Shown here: in pieces, positions 42,213-52,985 of the stretch
Layout of the letters: each line of letters opens with the position of its first letter
Numbering within the stretch: position 1 is the first letter of the stretch
DNA from: Paragorgia papillata
Lineage: Eukaryota > Cnidaria > Anthozoa > Scleralcyonacea > Coralliidae
Direction of reading: 5' to 3'
NCBI GenBank assembly: GCA_035771165.1
Contig: JAWNZC010000314.1
Span: forward strand, 6,687,001-6,751,000
DNA length: 64,000 nucleotides
The notes under the pieces: model-generated
What the model was told of the DNA's origin: nothing
What the model saw: the letters and a program-made list of their open reading frames with translations, nothing else
Database searches by the model: none
Position numbers and translations under genes: made by a program

Positions 42213-43148
42213 TGCTTCTGTGCCGGATATGAGTAGAGTTGTTAGTGATCAACCTCCTGTGCTTCCTGGCTTTACTGAGTTCCTTTCATAAGGTAAAAAC
42301 ACAGCATGGCTAGCATCGACAAAAATGTTGTTCAGCTCTGAATACAAGGTCACTACAAGTACATACAGTAATTACAACATTGTTTTTACCATAGTAGCTA
42401 TAGGCATGATTGAACGCAGTAGATACATGCATGTCTGGACATGCCTATTTTTAGACATGTGGAAAGGAGAAGGCTGTATTTGGGCTAAATAGTCATATTT
42501 GAGTTTTTTTTAAAAGCCGGTGGAAAATGTAAAGGGTTAGCCTTTACTTTTTGAACGATTTTGGCCATTTTTCGAACTTTTGAAATAAGGTCATAAAATG
42601 TCAAATAAAGCCTTTTTATACGTTCTGTGCTAACGAGAAGGCTGTATTTGTGCGAAATATTCGTATTTGAGTCCAGGGGCGGATTTAGGGTACGTCAAAC
42701 ACGTCCCGCGACGTAGACAAAAATCCCAGACTAATTTATTCATGGATTAATTACCTGTAGTTGGAAAAAATTATTTAAAATTTGAAAATTTCAAATTTAA
42801 AAAATATTCAAATTTTTAAAAATTTTATATGAATTTTTGAAATTTTCAAACCTTTCATTTTTGCACGTTATTTGTATAGGTAATAGCATGGTTTCGCGTG
42901 CAATTTGGAAAAAACATGCACGAGTGAGTTTCTCAAAGACTATCAAAATTGCACGAGTCCGAAGGACGTGTGCTATTTGAGGTCTTTGAAAAACTCGTAG
43001 AGAGGGATATCATTCACTCCATTTACAAATGTGGATAATTTGAGTACGTCAAAATGGCCGTCTACGTCGAAATAACGAGCACTGATTGGACAAAGACAAT
43101 AGAGCTACGTCGGAAGTAGCCTGGTACCCTGGCCCAATCAAAGAATAT

Positions 43149-43291
43149 GGGCCAGGTAACCACTAAAGACTTCTGCTTTCCTATTGGTTAAAATTTCGCG
43201 CGTTTTTAGTGGCTGTAAGTAAAACTGCAATCGTCATAAGTGGATTTTGCCCTGATGACGCGAGAATGAGATTAGTGGTTACCTGGCCCTT
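43149..43291. mobile_element. MITE with GGGCCAGGTAACCACTAA ends
   Basis: GGGCCAGGTAACCACTAA at 43149 is matched by TTAGTGGTTACCTGGCCC at about 43272-43289. About 142 bp with no coding sequence. Confidence 0.8.
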
Positions 43292-43311
43292 CTTTTGAAC
43301 AGGTCGACCTC

Positions 43312-43600
43312 ACTCCAAAATTAAGGATTATCCTTAATTGTCAACTCGCCTAGAATTAAGGCTAATCCTTAATTTTAAATGAAAAGTCATCCCCCATACC
43401 CCCGAACCACAACCCCCTGGAAACCCTAAACCTACACAACCCCCCGGTGACCCTAAACCTAATCACAACCCTCCGGAAAAATGACCCGCCTCGTACCCCG
43501 ACCACAACACCCCTCTAGGATTTTTAGCTTTATGTGTTCAAGTTTAACATCCTTTTGACAAGGAGGCCTTTTTGACAATTAAGAAATAGCCTTAATTTTG
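43312..43600. mobile_element. MITE with CCAAAATTAAGG ends
   Basis: CCAAAATTAAGGATTATCC with TTAATTGTCAA on the left is mirrored on the right as CCAAAATTAAGGCTATTTC with TTAATTGTCAA. The interior is C-rich (repeated CCCTAAACCTA-like and CCCCCGG segments). Confidence 0.75.
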
Positions 43601-43670
43601 GTAGGAGATCATGTTACGTCGGAAATAGTGCGACCTTAGTGCGACTACGTCGGAAGTAAAATATTTTGAC

Positions 43671-44630
43671 GTTCTTGGCTTTGGTTGGCTAGCTGCCTGA
43701 GCCACAGGGAGCCCATCTTGGCAAGCGCGTGGGCACCTGTGGCGGACTCGAAAGACGCGCGGGGTACTGTGGCAAGGGATTTTAAAAAAACTAAAAACGG
43801 TTACTGGAAGCGGGAAAAAAGGCGGAAAAAAGAAAATCCTGGAAGCATGTACACCATTGTATATTAGTAACGCTGTCTGTGATTCATTCTAACACGAATC
43901 AGATTTGTTTTTTTTCTGTTAAAATACGCGTTTGAGTTTATCATTTTTGTATTTTATCTATTTCGTTTGATTTGTGGGGAAGGAACGAGCCAAAATTAAA
44001 GTACACCGGCTGCTTTTGCAGGCTAACATCTTTCTTGTTAATAATAACACAGGAAAATAAATTAAATAAACTTAATAGTTAAATAATAAACTAATTAAAC
44101 GAAAAAAAGATACTATACAGCATATTTTATTTACACATACCCACATACCTGTCATCATATATCAACAGAGAAAAGCGTAATTCCCATACGTAATTTTACA
44201 TAGACAATTTCACACACCGATATAGGTAACTTTGCGCATACGATCTTACGACTTTCATTCGTGTGTTGATTTAACGTATGTGATTTAACATATGTGGTTT
44301 AACATACGTAATTTTACATACGTAATTTTACATAGGTAATTTTACATACGTGATTTTACATACGTAATTGTTTTACATACGTAATTTTACATACGTAAAC
44401 ACTGCTCTGCGCAGATAATTTTACGTACGTAATTTTACATAGGTAAAACATGAAACCAATTAATGACTTCCTGTTTTGCATAGGATTAATTCAATCGTAC
44501 ATCAGTGATACGAATATCACACGTAACCGGTTTGGTTGATAAGTAAAATTCAATTTCAGCGTAAAATGGAACTTTGATGACAGGATAGATACGTTAAAGT
44601 ATTTTGAATGGTATAAATTGCCATAGCAGT
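43671..44630. other. Non-coding stretch with (TACGTAATTTTACA)n-like tandem repeats
   Basis: From about 44190 to 44455 a 14-16-bp motif ACATACGTAATTTT, with GGTAAT and GTGATT variants, repeats imperfectly more than ten times. A 60-codon basic frame at 43685-43867 is unrecognised and not convincing. Confidence 0.65.
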
Positions 44631-44941
44631 CGCATCTGGCAACTGTGGACAGTGTTTTAATGGATGTTCGACGGTTGGCGACAATGAAGACTGATGTCGA
44701 CCAGGATCGGGTTTTAGATTTATTCCTAAACTTGGAAATCGTCGCGAAAGAAACAAATCACCCTCAAGCAACTTATTATGCGGCAGTCACGAGCGGAAAT
44801 GACGGCTGTCGAGGCTCGCGAAATACGGGTTGACCCGTATTAGCTACGCATGCGTAGAACGAATATCTTCCGTGTAAACGTCATCAATACACGGCCGACA
44901 ACTCACTTGAGCCAGCACGCACGTGGACTGCGAACTGCCCC

Positions 44942-46490
44942 ATGAAAGGGGCCGATTTTCTATGCGATTTCCGATCGCGATCGTGGTTTCAAGCAGTTCG
45001 CGAAAAAACGTCAGTTGCCGGCGAACGATTTAAAAAGTACCTTCTCGTATTACTCGGGGACAAGGAACATGGAGAGGTTGTGGAAGCCATGGTAAAAGTG
45101 GATACAACTTTTAAATTGGCCGTGACGTCATCGTCATCCGCAATGTGGCGGCAACGTAAGCGTCCGGAGGGTCGATTGGCTTCTGTGCAATGTTATTCTT
45201 GTAATGGCTACGGCCATTATCAACGCCGTTGCCCTTCTTGTCGTGAGAGTTTTGCACCGCCTCCGAAGCGTGGCCGTTGGGATTTTAATCCTACGACTTG
45301 GTAAATCTGCGTTCTCAGTAGGAACTGAGGTGTGCTGTCAGTGTGTATAATCGGTAATGATTCTAATTACAATAATAATAAAAAAGGGTGAATCACATGG
45401 AAATAGAACAAACAAACAAACATCGGGTACTGTTCGTAGTTATTGTTAGCTTCGACTTTACTTGGTACCACCTCGTTCCTCTTCAGGGTGAACAACTCCC
45501 ATGGGCTACCTCTATAACTGAGCTGCCTGTGGACGTTCCAGGTTCGGGCGTAAGAGGTTGTTCCCTCCAGATTTGGAACCCCATGGGGGAAGGCGATTGG
45601 GAGGGGGGGAGACTGCGTTACTTTCCTATAGCTTTTTGTGTTATTTTGTTTTGTTCTCAGCTCGCCTGACTGTCAAGACACAGAAAACGGTCCATGTTTT
45701 TGTTATTCCGAATTGGGAAGTTATCACCGATGATTTTGAATCTCGTTTACATCCTGGACGGGCTGAGGAGAACAATATGTGGGTGAAAATTGATGGCTCC
45801 CGGTTCAGGGGGTCCGATACCTATTCCGACCCACGATCAGTTTATAGAATCTTTTGACGTACCTCCTTTGTCACAGTTGCGTCTTCGTGATCCAAGCCAC
45901 TTTATGCGGGGGGTATTCACGGTAATCCAGAGGCCTAGCAGCTAATCTTACATGGCCATCCTCAGGCTACTCGGTTAATGCGCTGGATTCGTGATAAAGT
46001 CGACATTTGAGAATTTGCGCTTTCCAGACAATTCGGGTCTGTTATTTAATCACCTTTGGACGAAGACCTTGCGTTCAGGTGATGCTAATGTTTTTGCGTT
46101 TACGCGAGGCGTCGATGCAACGATCTGTCCCGTTGTGGGAATTGAGCAGTATTGCACAATTTGTTCTCTCTTGGGTATACGACTAACCCCAGGATACCTA
46201 TTCCGTTCGGTGTCTGAGATTGGGAAAATCACATGCTCCTCTCTTCAACGCTCCATGGTTTTCGAAGTGGCGCTGCGGTATCGATGGCATTGGCTGACGT
46301 GGCCCTAGACGACATAATGGACCATGTTGGATCGAGGACTAGTAAAACAGCTTTGCACTACATCAAGCTCCGCCAGGTTCTCAACTCAGCCGGACCCGCC
46401 GCGCGATTAGCTGATCTCGATATGGATACTGGCATGGTATATAAGGACTTTAATACCTTGACCGGTTTCGTACAAGCCTTTCAAGATTAG
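44942..46490 (+). pseudogene. CCHC zinc-knuckle and tyrosine-recombinase element coding region
   Basis: Frame 44942-45304 ends with a basic region and one zinc knuckle, CYSCNGYGHYQRRC. After a degenerate 45.3-45.99 kb stretch (only RWIRDKVD is recognisable), a recombinase core reads HLWTKTLRSGDANVFAFTRG, CPVVGIEQYCTICSLLGIR and PGYLFRSV. A frameshift near 46235 leads to STLHGFRSGAAVSMALADV and IMDHVGSRTSKTALHYIKL. These contain the HxxR box, the distal His and the Tyr nucleophile in the right order. The recombinase resembles that of DIRS/Ngaro-type elements. A reverse transcriptase is not visible between knuckle and recombinase, so this is either an internally deleted retroelement or an RT-less element. 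Confidence 0.7.
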
Positions 46491-46640
46491 TTTGTGTTAT
46501 AGCAGGTAGCGTAAAGGTTCCGGAGAGAACAGCGTGTAATTAAATTGATTAAGGTATGGGAGAGAAGATAAAAAGATAGAACCTCGTTGTGTGTGTTGTT
46601 GTTGGTAATAACCGGGTGAGCTTGGGACGGGTTCGGGGAG

Positions 46641-46955
46641 GCCGGAGTTGCTGTCCATGTCTCATTAATGACAATACATTGGGCGGGATATTACACTATT
46701 CAAAGCCAATTTGAATATGGAAATTATGCCCTACGGAATTCATTAATATATATGTGGATGACCATTCTCTCCACTGGCACTTGCGAGAAGTCCGCGGATG
46801 AACACGTTTTGGGAGATGATCCCACCCACCCTACCCACATCCAAGCCGAGTCGAATCTGCGGTCACTCCTTCGCTCTCTGGTCAGGGTTCGTCCCGGCCG
46901 GAGTTGCTGTCCATATCTCATTAATGACAATACATTGGGCAGGATATTACACTAT
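46641..46955 (+). repeat. Direct repeat pair downstream of the recombinase
   Basis: GCCGGAGTTGCTGTCCAT followed by CTCATTAATGACAATACATTG and GATATTACACTATT occurs at 46641-46700 and 46897-46955, offset 256 bp, differing at two or three positions. Split direct repeats just past the recombinase gene are typical of Ngaro/DIRS-type elements. Confidence 0.75.
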
Positions 46956-47325
46956 TATTTCATGAAGAGCTGTTCCTCTTTTCTCCCAGCGCGCTGGCAC
47001 ATTTCTTCTTTCTTCACCCGTTTATCGCTCATTTTCCTCTGTAAGGCATTCCACACTTCTTTCCGTTTTGACATATAAAGGAGATTACTTTACAGTATTT
47101 ACAGTATAAATAATAAATTACATGTAAATCTCGTGCTCTATTGACAACCAGAACCCAGTCCACGACCGCCAGTAAACTGATGCATCATGGGTTATGGCTG
47201 CTTACAAACATTTAAGTTTTAAATTCAATTTCAAAAGTTTTATTTTTTATTTTTAAACAAAGTTAATAAAATAAAAAAGCATTAAAAATTTTTTAAAAAA
47301 AGCAAAAAAAACAACAAACAAATCA

Positions 47326-49720
47326 AATCTCGAACGAGTTCAACGACGCGCCACAAAATATATTCTTAATCTACCTTTCCAATGTGAAATTACTTGCGAG
47401 AACGGACTAATCGAAACAAACCTACTTCCTCTAACCTGGTATTCTTTTTCAAATTTTAATCAATCATATTTCATTTGACAAAACTACAATTCCTGAAAAA
47501 TGCAAACCTACCAACGTACCTACATAACAAGATCTCAGAATAAAACAGACGGCAGCGCTTTCAAACAGCGATCGTATAGAAGAACATCGACGTACGGTAT
47601 ATCATACCTAATAAGAGCTCCAAGAATATGGAACGTGCTGCCTCAAGAAATAACCTGGACTACCAATCTTTCAAATTTCAAATTTCAAAAACAAACTAAA
47701 AGAATACTACCCAGGGGCGGATCTAGAAAAATTTATACCTTAGTCAAACACGCAATCTGGGGGGGTCTGGGGGCATGCTCCCCCGGAAATTTTTTGAAAT
47801 TTGGATCTCTAAAATGGCATTTCCCGCGTTCTGATAGCACTTTAAAGGAAAATCGTAACTAATTTTCAACATGTTTTTAATGGCACATTTTATTATGTTT
47901 AAGAAAGTCTTCGTTCAAAACGAGGACTTTGGTATTTTATTTTTATCTGAGACCTAGCCTTGTGACAGTTTGTAAACGTTAAATTTCTTCCAGTAATAAA
48001 AAAGGGGAATCCCATAATTAGTAAAGATACATGACATATGACATTTTTTATAAAGGTTTATGTGTAGTTATGGGAACCACATTGGAGTTTTGGCAGCGTA
48101 TTATTGTGAAACGAGGGAGAATTTGAATGAAGAGCGCAATTAGCCTCCGGCTATGTGGCGTATGAAAGGCGACACGGAACACGCTGTTGGACATGTAGTG
48201 TAAAATTACTGTTTAGGAACCATGAAAAAACATCAGAAAAAGAATAAAGGATTTGTAACGTATAGTATAGTTCAGGATCTTAGGACACAACCCTGGACGC
48301 GTTTCGACCTTCTATGGTGGTCTCATCAGCAGGGATTTGCGGTTGGGAGTCGATATGATTTAAGTAAATAACAAAATAATAAACACTATCAACACGGTAA
48401 TAATTATAATAAAGGAGAGATAAAGTGAGTGCTTACCAAACTTGCTGTTTGTGTTTTTGAGTACAACGCGTCGCAGCATCTTGGAATTGGTACATAAAAG
48501 GGACTCGTTGTCGATGTATGTTTCGGTTGTAGCCGTATAAGCCAAAATCGCGCTCCTCTATTGTGAGTCTTCGGGTGCGTAATGAGGGGCATTGCTTCAT
48601 TCGTTATGAGCAATACAAATAGAATGACAGATTATCTATAGACTCACCTAAGAGCAATACGGGTCTTCTTTCCATCCTTAGCATACTTTGGCAAATATGC
48701 CTCCGTATCGAAATCCCTGTGTAAGGATTTTACGCTAAACTTCGCATGAAGCTCCCGATCCGAGAGGATAGCACAATTTTTGATTTTTGAAGACAAATAT
48801 TAATATATTTGTCGCAATAACTCATCGTTATTATTCTTCAGAGCGCTCTGCACACGTTCTAAGACGTTTGTCGAAGCCATGACACAACAGTCAATCCTCA
48901 GTCAAATTGGCCCGCGTGTAATCTCTTCATGCTGCAAGATGCTGCAAAGATGCAGCTTCATGCGGCGGATTGCGGCCAAGATTTAGTTTCTAGCCAATCA
49001 AAATCTAGCCTGCGTTAAAACATTTTACTTCCGACGTAATTGCATTTACTTCCGACGTAATTCCATTGGCTTTGACCAATCAGCGCTCATGATTTCGACG
49101 TATTTCGGCCATTTTGACGTATTTCGGCCATTTTGACGTGGATAAACGTGCCGGTCGGTGACCACTTCCCGCCATAGTTACCTCTTATACGGTTCTAGTA
49201 CCAAGCTAAGCCTGCTTTGCAGGCTACGGGGCCGATAGCGGCCACAGTCGCCACAGAATAACTTGCGCGGCGTCTGACGAAGGCTCTAGAAATTACGAAA
49301 TTATTCTTCGGCAAAGAATAAACCGTATCTTGCCAAATATGTTAAAAATTGCAAATCCGAAGAAACCCTTTCATTTTCGCATCTCAGATTTTTTACCTTA
49401 GTCGCTTGACGTGTTTGACGTATATTAAATCCGCCCCTGCTACCACTCTGCTATTCTCTCTACATATCATTCTTGAAGACCCACGCACCTGGAAATTAAT
49501 TTGTATTATGTGTTACCCCTACTTGTTGTTTTTAGACCTCCTTCAGCTAGCTTCGTCTTAAATGTTTTTACTTATATCATGCATATTTACATCGCATATT
49601 ATTTAATGTCAGTAAATAGTAGACAATCAGGACCCGCAGTAATCAGCCTCAGCTGTTGCGGTGTACCTATCCATCCTTGTATTTATTTAGTCAAGGTGAA
49701 GTTAAATAAAATAAAATAAA
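47326..49720 (+). pseudogene. LINE ORF2 carboxyl end and 3' tail, split by a transposon
   Basis: 47326-47711 encodes LERVQRRATKYILNLPF, then GISYLIRAPRIWNVLPQEI and FKFQKQTKRIL, the ending of a non-LTR reverse-transcriptase ORF, with stops in between. The frame is interrupted after CTACC by the element at 47712-49439. It resumes after the duplicated CTACC as YYHSAILSTYHS. A 3' end with repeated AAATAA (from about 49700) follows. Confidence 0.75.
47712..49439. mobile_element. CAGGGGCGGA-ended transposon, copy C
   Basis: Ends CAGGGGCGGATCTAGAA and (opposite strand) CAGGGGCGGATTTAATA, with 5-bp duplications CTACC at 47707-47711 and 49440-49444. The interior shares GGGGGCATGCTCCCCCGG and CTAAAATGGCATTTCCCGCG with the element at 63.13 kb. 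It shares ACTTCCGACGTAATT and TTTCGACGTATTTCGGCC with copy A. No transposase frame. Length 1,728 bp. Confidence 0.88.
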
Positions 49721-50160
49721 AATTACAAAATTACAAAATAAATAAATCAATAAAATAAAACAAATAGAAAAATAAATAGCATTTGAAATTATAAAATTAA
49801 AGATAAAAATTAACAAAATAAAATAAATTTTTAAAAATTACATAAGAATAAAATTATAAAATAAAAATAATTATGAAATAAAAAATAAAAAATTAATAAA
49901 ATAAAATATATATTAAATATAAATATAAAAAATAATTCAAAAACAAAATTAACTGCTAAAGGGAGGAATAGAATTCATCCAAAGTGATTTATGCCAAATA
50001 CATCCCTGTGAAGAAAACCGACTCAATCGTGTTGCCACTGCCCAGAAAATTGCTGCCCCTAAAATAAATGATAACTCGCAGACATGGTTTCACTTGATGT
50101 GAGATTTTTTAATGAAATCGTGTACACAATCATACTGGAGAATTAGACTTGATATTTCTT
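49721..50160. other. A/T-only low-complexity tract
   Basis: AAATAAAATAAA-type sequence to about 49945, probably the expanded LINE tail. The remainder has no features. Confidence 0.7.
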
Positions 50161-50221
50161 TTGAGGAGTTCATTGTTTAACAAATCATGTAATAGTTCTA
50201 AATATACGCAATGGCATCCAA

Positions 50222-50431
50222 TCAGACTTTACAATTGGTACATGCAATATCATTTGGGTTGACACACATGTAACTGTTGGCTAAGCAGTCGCAAATCGAA
50301 TCACAATTGTTGTAACACGACGACCAACTGTCGTAGCAGGTTTGGCCTTGCGAAGGTGGAATGGAGACGAGCATTACCATGGCCAAGAGCACCACAATTA
50401 AAACGAGCGACGATTTTTTAACTGGAGCCAT
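50222..50431 (-). CDS. Small secreted eight-cysteine peptide
   Basis: 69 codons from ATG 50431, chosen because a TTTTTTTTTTCAG acceptor ends five bases upstream (about 50437), implying an intron in the 5' leader. Residues ~1-26 form a signal peptide: basic start MAPVKKSS, hydrophobic LVLIVVLLAMVMLV, cleavage region SIPPSQGQ. The mature part of about 39 residues has eight Cys spaced C-x6-C-x3-C-x3-C-x1-C-x6-C-x7-C-x2-C and is acidic. No Arg/Lys propeptide cleavage site is visible. Short secreted Cys-rich peptides of this form in cnidarians include venom-type toxins, SCRiP-like peptides and antimicrobial or adhesive peptides. The spacing does not let me assign one. The gene is intact and is the only convincing non-transposon gene here. 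Confidence 0.8.
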   Translation of the reverse strand: MAPVKKSSLVLIVVLLAMVMLVSIPPSQGQTCYDSWSSCYNNCDSICDCLANSYMCVNPNDIACTNCKV

Positions 50432-50719
50432 CTTCTCTGAAAAAAAAAATACCCAACAAAAACATGTTAAAATTGCCAAGAAATAATGAATGAACTAAAA
50501 GTTATTACGCTGGGGACTGAGGTTGTTTCTAAGTCAAAGATTCGTGATTAGTGCAATCCACACCATTTATTAGGCATAGGAGGAACAATTAAAATATCGC
50601 TGGAAAATAATTGCTTAAGAAAATCACTCTTTGGCTGCAAAAGAAATTAGAGTTACAACGTCTTATGTTATTTTGCATTTCTCTAACAGTCGTCTGTAGT
50701 AATCTCATCGACTTTGTTA

Positions 50720-51207
50720 GCCAGCTTCATGTAAACAGCCCGTTCAAAAATCCGTTCCGAGAAAGTTGCACGAATATGACACAGTAAACCAAACATTGTG
50801 ATTACATGTACATGAGACTATTGAACATTTTCCAACCTGCTGCAAAAATCAGTTTAACGCATACACAGACAAACCTTGAGGTTGATTCCAACGAATATTT
50901 TTTATCCAAGATCTATCGATGAAATGTCGACTTTCGGAGGTATTCTTCTGTCTGTACAGAACTGTTGCGAAGTGCGATAAGGCCGCATTTTTATAATGCA
51001 GTGGCGCAGTGCTGGCTTTGTATCCGGTGTTGACAGGTGACAGTACACAATATACAATTACTGGACTAATTCAAATTTCTTAGTACTAAAAGTACTTGAA
51101 AAAGACTTCCTTCTGAAGATTATCAGGTGTTAAAAATTAAGCTGAAACGGATGAAGATGATTGACGAAGTGTTAGATTAAGCTGAAACGAACGACGTCAG
51201 ATGTTAA
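50720..51207. repeat. Inverted-duplication arm A (left)
   Basis: Matches 61370-62010 in reverse complement. Examples are ATCCAAGATCTATCGATGA and CTTAGTACTAAAAGTACTT. The coding-like piece EHFPTCCKN in this arm corresponds to EHFLTCCKN on the opposite strand of the right arm. Confidence 0.75.
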
Positions 51208-52252
51208 GGGACGGACCATTAGATTTTTGAGGGGGGGGGGGGGGGGGGGGGGGGGTTGGCCAATTTTTTGGGGCAGGAATATTTTTTTTTCGCTCGAGGT
51301 TGTGCAGGATATTTTTTTTCGACATCATTTGCTTGCAGGATATTTTTTTGTGAGCCTATGTTTGTTAATGTCCGACACATAAATACGTTTATAGCAATAC
51401 TAGAAAGGATACAGATACAACCACAAAGCAATTACGCAATGGGCCATATCAGTCGTTAACCAATGGATACTGAGATTTTAATAATTTATGACAAACATTT
51501 TTTATGTTAATGATGCAATTTGTGACAGTAAAAGAAGGGTACACCCCCTGAAAAATATGCACCTCCCCCCTATCAGATGAGTCTGAATCCACCCCTGACT
51601 ATATATGATATGAGATGACACTTAAATACTATTTTAATGCCTTGTGTGGGAGATTTTTCACCAAATTGGTGAAAAGGGCCACACAGAGCTTTAAAATATT
51701 AAGTGTCATTGAATATATCTATGTTTTCACAAATGATGTTTTGCTATACAAATGTTGAGTTTATCATAAAAACAAGAAAGTATTTGAATATACAGACAAT
51801 CATAAATTATGCGCTAAAAAGACTAATAATATTTGTGTTTTTACAATGCAAAATAATATCTTTGTATTTAGTGAGCAGCTGCTCTACATTGTTAAAATGG
51901 AAGTAAACTGCAGAATGTGTTTGTTGCTGCTTAAAAATTGTTCCACTTGTTTTGTAGGACAAGTACTTGTTTTCTAACACTATTTAATAGCAGTGACCTG
52001 ACAAGTCTGTGTTTAATATTAACAACAAGATGGATTCATAGCTTGTGATTTATTTTGTGTTCTGGCAATCTGCTCCTCTATATAAATATTTTTCTATTTT
52101 TTAGAAAACATGGTACTTTGCAGGATATTTTTTTCTGGGGGTTTTGTTGTGCACGATATTTTTTTCCCGGGATAAGGCTGTGCTCGAATTTTTTTTGGTA
52201 ATTGCCCAAACCCCCCCCCCCCCCCCCCCTCAAAAATCTAATGGTCCGTCCC
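51208..52252. mobile_element. Harbinger-type MITE in left arm
   Basis: Ends GGGACGGACCATTAGATT with inverted GGTCCGTCCC, followed inside by TTTTTGAGGGGG and a G or C run. Flanked by TAA at 51205-51207 and 52253-52255. The right palindrome arm at about 61360-61372 carries the uninterrupted sequence (reverse complement of CAGATGTTAAACAAGG) with a single TAA, an empty site. 3-bp TWA duplication and GGG ends are typical of PIF/Harbinger. Interior AT-rich with repeated GCAGGATATTTTTTT. No transposase. Confidence 0.88.
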
Positions 52253-52560
52253 TAAACAAGGACTACAAGCTAAGGCCAGGCGAAGCTCGGTCATATGTCA
52301 TGTTTAAACTAACATCTAAGAATATTACCACGGAGACGTTCTTTCAAATATCATCTGATACGTTTAATCATGGCCTATATTACGTCTGTATGCGCAAAAG
52401 CGCATCAGAGCGACAGGTTCCGTGTTCTCGACCGCAGCGTTAACATGTCAATCAATGTCAAACATATGCCATTTATTCTACTTGTCATGATATCCGGTTT
52501 TCTTTTCCAATTGTTTTCCAAGTAAACTGCTGAAACGGAAGACTATCAGGTGTTACGAAT
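52253..52560. repeat. Inverted-duplication arm B (left)
   Basis: TCATGTTTAAACTAACATCTAA, then ATTACCACGGAGACG and the CCGGTTTTCTTTTCC segment correspond in reverse complement to 61100-61375. Related copies lie at about 55085 (same strand) and 59650 (opposite strand). Confidence 0.75.
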
Positions 52561-52985
52561 TAAATGAGTATGGCGTTTTTTACACAGCTAGTTTCAGCTA
52601 GTTTGTACAGTCACGACATAATTTGCGCAGGCGATAAATAAAACTGCCGGCATTGGTCATGCATTCGCGTGCCAGACCCTTGTTAACCAAATACTTATTA
52701 CTGATAATATGTAAAGAATGCGCTAGAGATTAAGTTGAACATATATGCATGGATCGAATGCGGACAATTGTACAGTGTATGCATTCAAGACCAACATTAA
52801 CATCACTATAAAAGACACCTTATTTATAGTGAAAACCAGTTCTCTGTAACACCACTGCCAAGTGATTATTCTTGTGATCCTTGATCTTTGGGACACAATC
52901 CCAAAGACGACTGTTTATCTCATCAAAGTGGTACTTTGGTGACAAACAATTGGATTGTTCTGCTGGTAATTTTAAGATAGCTATA
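52561..52985. other. Spacer without recognised features
   Basis: No gene or repeat could be supported. Confidence 0.35.

Larger units (their letters stand above)
39510..42670. repeat. AAAGGGTTAGCCTTTACTTTT repeat pair flanking 2.7 kb
   Basis: AAAGGGTTAGCCTTTACTTTT with downstream TTGGCCATTTTTCGAACTTTTGAAAT occurs at 39511-39770 and again at 42533-42610. In each, the same TGTCAAATAAAGCCTTTTT segment follows. Between them lie two hairpins: TATCTACTGCGAAGCAGTAGATA at about 39739-39761 and TATCTGCGCAGCAGATA at about 40517. The direct-repeat layout could be a split repeat of an old element, but no coding sequence is preserved. Confidence 0.5.
42673..43670. mobile_element. CAGGGGCGGA-ended transposon, copy B (incomplete)
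   Basis: Starts CAGGGGCGGATTTAGGGTA at 42673 and runs GACGTAGACAAAAATCC.. in the orientation opposite to copy A. At 43030-43110 it shares ATTTGAGTACGTCAAAATGG and ACGAGCACTGATTGG with the 10.8-10.98 kb part of copy A. Two MITEs (43149-43291 and 43312-43600) interrupt it, and GACTACGTCGGAAGTAAAAT resumes at 43640. The other end is not found. Confidence 0.65.

Noticed and set aside
43685..43867. 60-codon basic frame
   Set aside because: No homology, no splice or start support, lies in transposon-derived sequence.
51208..52252. piggyBac or Kolobok insertion at TTAA
   Set aside because: The empty site in the opposite arm shows that only TAA is duplicated, so the 3-bp Harbinger type fits better.
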